Shown in pieces: positions 45,647 to 48,621 of a DNA stretch of 48,621 nucleotides. The stretch's first letter is position 1, and each line of letters opens with the position of its first letter. Made by a program: the position numbers and the translations under genes. Origin of the DNA: Streptomyces anulatus. Its GTDB lineage: Bacteria > Actinomycetota > Actinomycetes > Streptomycetales > Streptomycetaceae. Location: contig NZ_JOEZ01000045.1 of NCBI RefSeq assembly GCF_000721175.1, positions 1-48,621 on the forward strand, read 5' to 3'. The notes beneath the pieces are model-generated. The model did not search any database, had not been told where the DNA came from, and saw only the letters and a program-made list of their open reading frames with translations.

Positions 45647-48057
45647 CACGCCGCTCCTTCCGTGGCCGCCCACTCCAGCCCGAGGCCGGCGAGCGCGGCG
45701 AGCTTGTCGACGGTCAGCTTGGCCCGGCGGCTCCTGCTGTTGGACAGGAACACCCCGAGCTTGACCTCCGTCCCGTCCGGCAGCGCCTCTAGGTGGGCCC
45801 TGGGGACCGTCACAGAGCCCGTACGGGCCTTGTACTGCGCCAGGGCCGCAACGCCCCTCTCGAAGGCGCTCACGGGCGCCGTGGACGCCTCCGGCGGCGC
45901 GGCCTGCTCCACCGGGGCCGGAGCGGCGAGCGGGGCGACGCCGACGGCCTCCAGGCGCTCGCGCTGCCCGTCGGCCAGGGCCGCCCATACCTCGGGCTTC
46001 CGCTGCCGGGCCAGCCACTTGCCGACATCCATGCCGTGCACGGTGAAGCCGGGCAGGACCTCCGCCGGGCCTTCCTCGTCACGCACCAGCTCGCGCAGCG
46101 CGGCGTAATGCCGCTGCCACTCGGTCGGCCACGACGGGTTCCAGTCCTCGTCCACGGCCAGGAGCGCGGCCTCCCACTCCGGGTGCCCCTCCAGCGCACC
46201 CGGACGGCGCAGGTTGCTCAACCACTGCCCCACCGGCTTGTCGAGCGCGGCCGCCGCCCGGGGAGCGCACAGCGTCCAGTGCTCCGCGAAGTACACCCGG
46301 GCCGCCGCCAGGTTCTCCTGGAACCGCGCGTCGGCCGCCGACCAGGCCATGCCCAGCTTCTCCAGCCGCGCCGCCCGCCGGCCGCTCATCTGCCCCGCCC
46401 CGAACGCCCGTCGCTGCTCCGCGACCCACTGACCGAGCGGGAACGCGCCCTCCTTGTGCTCGTACGGCACCCGGGCGTGGCCCTCGCGTTCCGCGTAGTC
46501 CTTGAGCTTTGCCCAGCCGCGCGCCCAGTCCTGCCGCTCGGTGTCGATCACGTTGAAGGACACCCAGTTCGCGACCATCACCGGATCACGCGGAGCCGCG
46601 AACCGGAGCAGGAGACGGGTTTCTTCCTCGTTATCGGCGGGCGCGGCACCGATGTATTCGGAGGGCTGCGCGATGTCCTTCTGAGGCTCCTGCGGAATGG
46701 CCAGCAATTCCACGGCCTCTTCGTCGTGAGCCCGAAGACCCTCAAGGACCTTCACCAACGGCTTATACGAACCGGAGGTGAACATGTCTTCCGGGCTTTC
46801 ATCGGGCTGGAGAAATACCGGCACGATCAGAGAGGCCAGCTTTCCCTGTCCGGGCTTCTGGCGCAGTGCGCGGCCGATGGCCTGGACGATGTCGTGCGGC
46901 GCGCCCTTGGGGTCCAGGAGCGCCACGGAGTCCACGGCCCGGATGTCCACGCCCTCCCCGAGGACGCGGCAGTTGGAGAGCACGGCCCGCCGGGCGGTGG
47001 AGCCGAACTTCCCCAGCACGTCCCGCCGGCGCTCGGGGACGTGCTCCCCGCACAGCCAGTCCGCCCAGATCTCGGAGGGGTACTTCTCGGGCTGGTCTGC
47101 GTGCAGCCGCTTGGCCACGCGCTGAAGGCCCTCCGCGTACGCCGCGGCCTCTATGGTCCGGTGGTGGAAGGTGATGCAGCTCTGGAGGTTGTGCTGCTCC
47201 ATCGTGTGCAGGAGAGCGGCCTGGAGCGCCCCGAGGCGCTGCCCGCGGACTTCCTCGGTGTGCCGCTCCTCGCCCATCAGACGCTCGGGCGTGACGACCG
47301 GGTCCTGGAGCTCCAGGACGATGATCTGGTACCGCGCCAGCAGCTTCCTGGACACCGCCGACGCCAACGAGAGCTTGTACAGGACCGGCCCGAAGACGTG
47401 CTCGTCATCCATGGAAGCCGCCATCTCGCGCGGCAGCGGGTCACGCACCCCCTCGGCGACCTCGCGGTTCAGCCGCTCCTCCCAGATCCGCGGCGTCGCC
47501 GTCAGGTACAGCCGGCGGTGCGCCGGGATCTTCGTCTGGTCGTGGATGTCCGCCCACGCCTTACCCATCGAGCCACTGGTCCGGTGCGCCTCATCGACCA
47601 CCGCCAGGTCCACCGGCGCGAGCTTCTGCCCGTAGGCGCCCTCGAACGCCTCCACCAGCACGCCCAGCGACGCGTAGGTGGCGTAGATGGTCACCGGCCC
47701 GGTGCTGTGCCACAGGGCCAGCTGCACGGGGTTGGTGGTGCTCCGGACCCCCAGATGGAACAGCTCCGGGTCGTCCAGGGGCGAGCACACCATCACGGCC
47801 GGCCCCTTGTGCCCGGCGTCGCTCCACGCCTTCACGGTCTGCGCCAGGAGATCCAGGGTCGGCACCACCACGAGAATGCGGCCCTTGGGCACAATGCGCT
47901 TTGCGGAGGCCGCCGCGATGATGGTCTTTCCCGTCCCGCAGGCGGCGTGCACCTGCCCGCGCAGGCCATTCCAGGGAATGCCGCCCGGCGGGATATCGAG
48001 GCCGCGCACGATGGCGGCTACGGCCTCAATCTGGTGTTCACGCAGTTTCACGGCCAT
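45646..48057 (-). CDS. Large SF2 DEAH helicase with helicase-associated repeats, telomere-proximal
   Basis: 803 residues from ATG 48057 (AAAGGAG 9 nt upstream; longer upstream frame rejected). Motor motifs: Walker A HAACGTGKTIIAA near residue 42, VVVPTLDLLAQT, VVDEAHRT (motif II), YLTATPRIW (motif III), ITFHHRTIEAA, SNCRVLGEGVDIRAVDS and QAIGRALRQKPGQGK (motif VI). From about residue 500 there are three helicase-associated (HA) repeats: WAKLKDYAEREGHARVPYEH, LGQWVAEQRRAF, VGQWLSNLRRPG, VGKWLARQRKP. This plan is that of the helicase-like genes found next to Streptomyces linear plasmid and chromosome ends (ttrA type), implicated in transfer. A C-terminal tail of about 150 residues is Pro/Ala-rich. 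Confidence 0.88.
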   Translation of the reverse strand: MAVKLREHQIEAVAAIVRGLDIPPGGIPWNGLRGQVHAACGTGKTIIAAASAKRIVPKGRILVVVPTLDLLAQTVKAWSDAGHKGPAVMVCSPLDDPELFHLGVRSTTNPVQLALWHSTGPVTIYATYASLGVLVEAFEGAYGQKLAPVDLAVVDEAHRTSGSMGKAWADIHDQTKIPAHRRLYLTATPRIWEERLNREVAEGVRDPLPREMAASMDDEHVFGPVLYKLSLASAVSRKLLARYQIIVLELQDPVVTPERLMGEERHTEEVRGQRLGALQAALLHTMEQHNLQSCITFHHRTIEAAAYAEGLQRVAKRLHADQPEKYPSEIWADWLCGEHVPERRRDVLGKFGSTARRAVLSNCRVLGEGVDIRAVDSVALLDPKGAPHDIVQAIGRALRQKPGQGKLASLIVPVFLQPDESPEDMFTSGSYKPLVKVLEGLRAHDEEAVELLAIPQEPQKDIAQPSEYIGAAPADNEEETRLLLRFAAPRDPVMVANWVSFNVIDTERQDWARGWAKLKDYAEREGHARVPYEHKEGAFPLGQWVAEQRRAFGAGQMSGRRAARLEKLGMAWSAADARFQENLAAARVYFAEHWTLCAPRAAAALDKPVGQWLSNLRRPGALEGHPEWEAALLAVDEDWNPSWPTEWQRHYAALRELVRDEEGPAEVLPGFTVHGMDVGKWLARQRKPEVWAALADGQRERLEAVGVAPLAAPAPVEQAAPPEASTAPVSAFERGVAALAQYKARTGSVTVPRAHLEALPDGTEVKLGVFLSNSRSRRAKLTVDKLAALAGLGLEWAATEGAA

Positions 48058-48462
48058 TCCCGTGTTCTCCTTTTCGCGGAATGCGACGCGTAATAGGAAT
48101 GAGAGTCCGGCGCGGTGTCTGGCGGGCCGGGGTGGTGGTGTCTGGTCCCAGACTCTACACACTCAGCACCCGTGATGCATCACCCACGCGACAGCTTCCC
48201 CCTGTAGGCTGATACTTGGCCGAATATCGCCCCACACGCACGGTTCCTAGGGTATGCTGGCGGGGTATTGGTGAACGTGAGCGGTCGGTTTCGAGGGTGG
48301 GGGAGTGGTCAGGGTGGAGCGCAGCGGAGCCCGTCACTGCGGTGGGGCCGGCACCCGATCGGGCCGACGGTCCGTCACTCTCGTTGCGGGGGTGGTGGGC
48401 AGGAACCCCCAGCCCTACACAGGCCCGCGCGCGATGCACTTCCCCTCGTAGCCAGCCCGGGT
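48058..48462. other. Gene-free region between helicase and telomere
   Basis: No convincing gene on either strand. It contains GTCTGGTCCCAGAC (48141-48154), a near-perfect palindrome 84 nt upstream of the helicase start, which could be a control site, and a -10-like TATGCT at 48253-48258 on the plus strand. The rest shows no repeat structure that I could see. Confidence 0.5.
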
Positions 48463-48621
48463 GATCGCGCTTGCGCGGTCGCCTCCAATTCGCGCTTGCG
48501 CGAATTGGATTCCGTTCGGAATTCCGCTTGCGGAATTCCATTCCCCCGCTTGCGGGGGAATCCGAATTGCGCTTGCGCAATTCGCGCTCTATGCCCCGGC
48601 TTGCCGGGGCATATCCCGCTC
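48463..48621. other. Telomere: six consecutive CTTG-loop hairpins, right end of a linear replicon
   Basis: Six hairpins follow each other closely, each with loop CTTG: 48463-48480 (7 bp, one G-T pair), 48484-48509 (11 bp), 48518-48539 (9 bp), 48540-48561 (9 bp), 48563-48584 (9 bp) and 48590-48613 (10 bp). The last bases read ATCCCGCTC. This tandem array of palindromes at a molecule end is what Streptomyces telomeres look like, where the 3' overhang folds for terminal-protein-primed patching. The known archetypal end palindrome is CCCGCGGAGCGGG (complement CCCGCTCCGCGGG); the window stops at CCCGCTC, so about six bases may be missing. Confidence 0.85.

Noticed and set aside
45793..48093. A 766-codon plus-strand frame opposite the helicase
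   Set aside because: The helicase on the minus strand has complete SF2 motifs; the plus frame is an Arg/Pro/Leu-rich mirror product.
48216..48464. Plus-strand ORF of 82 codons before the telomere
   Set aside because: Low-complexity Arg/Ser/Trp composition, no good ribosome binding site, and ends in the first telomere hairpin.
48155..48580. Minus-strand ORF of 141 codons across the telomere
   Set aside because: It translates the hairpin repeats (RKRNSD..., KRNSERN) and has no ribosome binding site; a telomere artefact.
48463..48621. CRISPR array
   Set aside because: The repeats are hairpins with different stems placed back to back, without constant repeat length or spacers; no cas genes in the window.

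Overview
The window reads as the right end of a linear, high-GC actinobacterial replicon, most likely a Streptomyces linear plasmid or plasmid-like chromosome arm. Evidence: very high GC; GTG/TTG starts with GGAGG-type ribosome binding sites; WhiB, Lsr2-type, Scr1/DUF5753, DUF6879 and RRQRL-type proteins; an FtsK-like (TraB-type) translocase; parAB; and a tandem row of hairpins at the extreme right end (48463-48621) that looks like a telomere, preceded by a large helicase of the kind found beside Streptomyces telomeres. No rRNA, tRNA, CRISPR array or recognisable transposase was seen.

Layout. (1) 1-15.8 kb: about 27 short genes, all on the plus strand, many joined by ATGA/GTGA overlaps and separated by strong hairpins. 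They encode small zinc-binding proteins, membrane proteins, two P-loop kinase-like proteins, a NUDT9-like NUDIX protein, an ASCH protein, a GGDEF protein, a WhiB regulator, an Lsr2-like protein, a HIT protein and a nucleoside deoxyribosyltransferase-like protein. Three of these genes look interrupted. (2) 15.9-18.5 kb: parA-parB on the minus strand with five copies of a 16-bp palindrome, three of them inside parB. (3) 18.6-22.3 kb: PIN-domain protein, unknown proteins and a RelE-like toxin candidate. (4) 22.6-28.6 kb: MobF-type relaxase without helicase part, an 0.8-kb repeat-rich non-coding region (candidate oriT or origin), and a replication-relaxation family protein. (5) 28.6-33.1 kb: accessory genes including two HEPN-like proteins and a three-helix membrane protein resembling a Pycsar effector, plus one decayed gene. 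(6) 33.1-39.3 kb: regulator, FtsK/TraB-like translocase and its paralogue with a degenerate Walker A motif. (7) 39.4-42.5 kb: DUF6879/Scr1-type cassette. (8) 42.6-45.2 kb: a Pycsar anti-phage operon (pyrimidine cyclase plus transmembrane effector) and, convergent to it, a second Pycsar-type cyclase enclosed by two diverged direct copies of a hairpin element. (9) 45.2-48.6 kb: a small gene, the telomere-proximal helicase and the telomere.

How the parts fit: maintenance (ParAB, telomere), transfer (relaxase, translocase, repeat region), regulation (WhiB, Lsr2-like, Scr1-type) and a defence layer built around cyclic pyrimidine signalling, HEPN and possible toxin modules. The most notable observations are the double-cyclase Pycsar locus with a possible remote second effector, the partition-type palindromes embedded in the parB reading frame, and the CTTG-looped telomere. 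All functions are inferred by reading the sequence; no database search was run.
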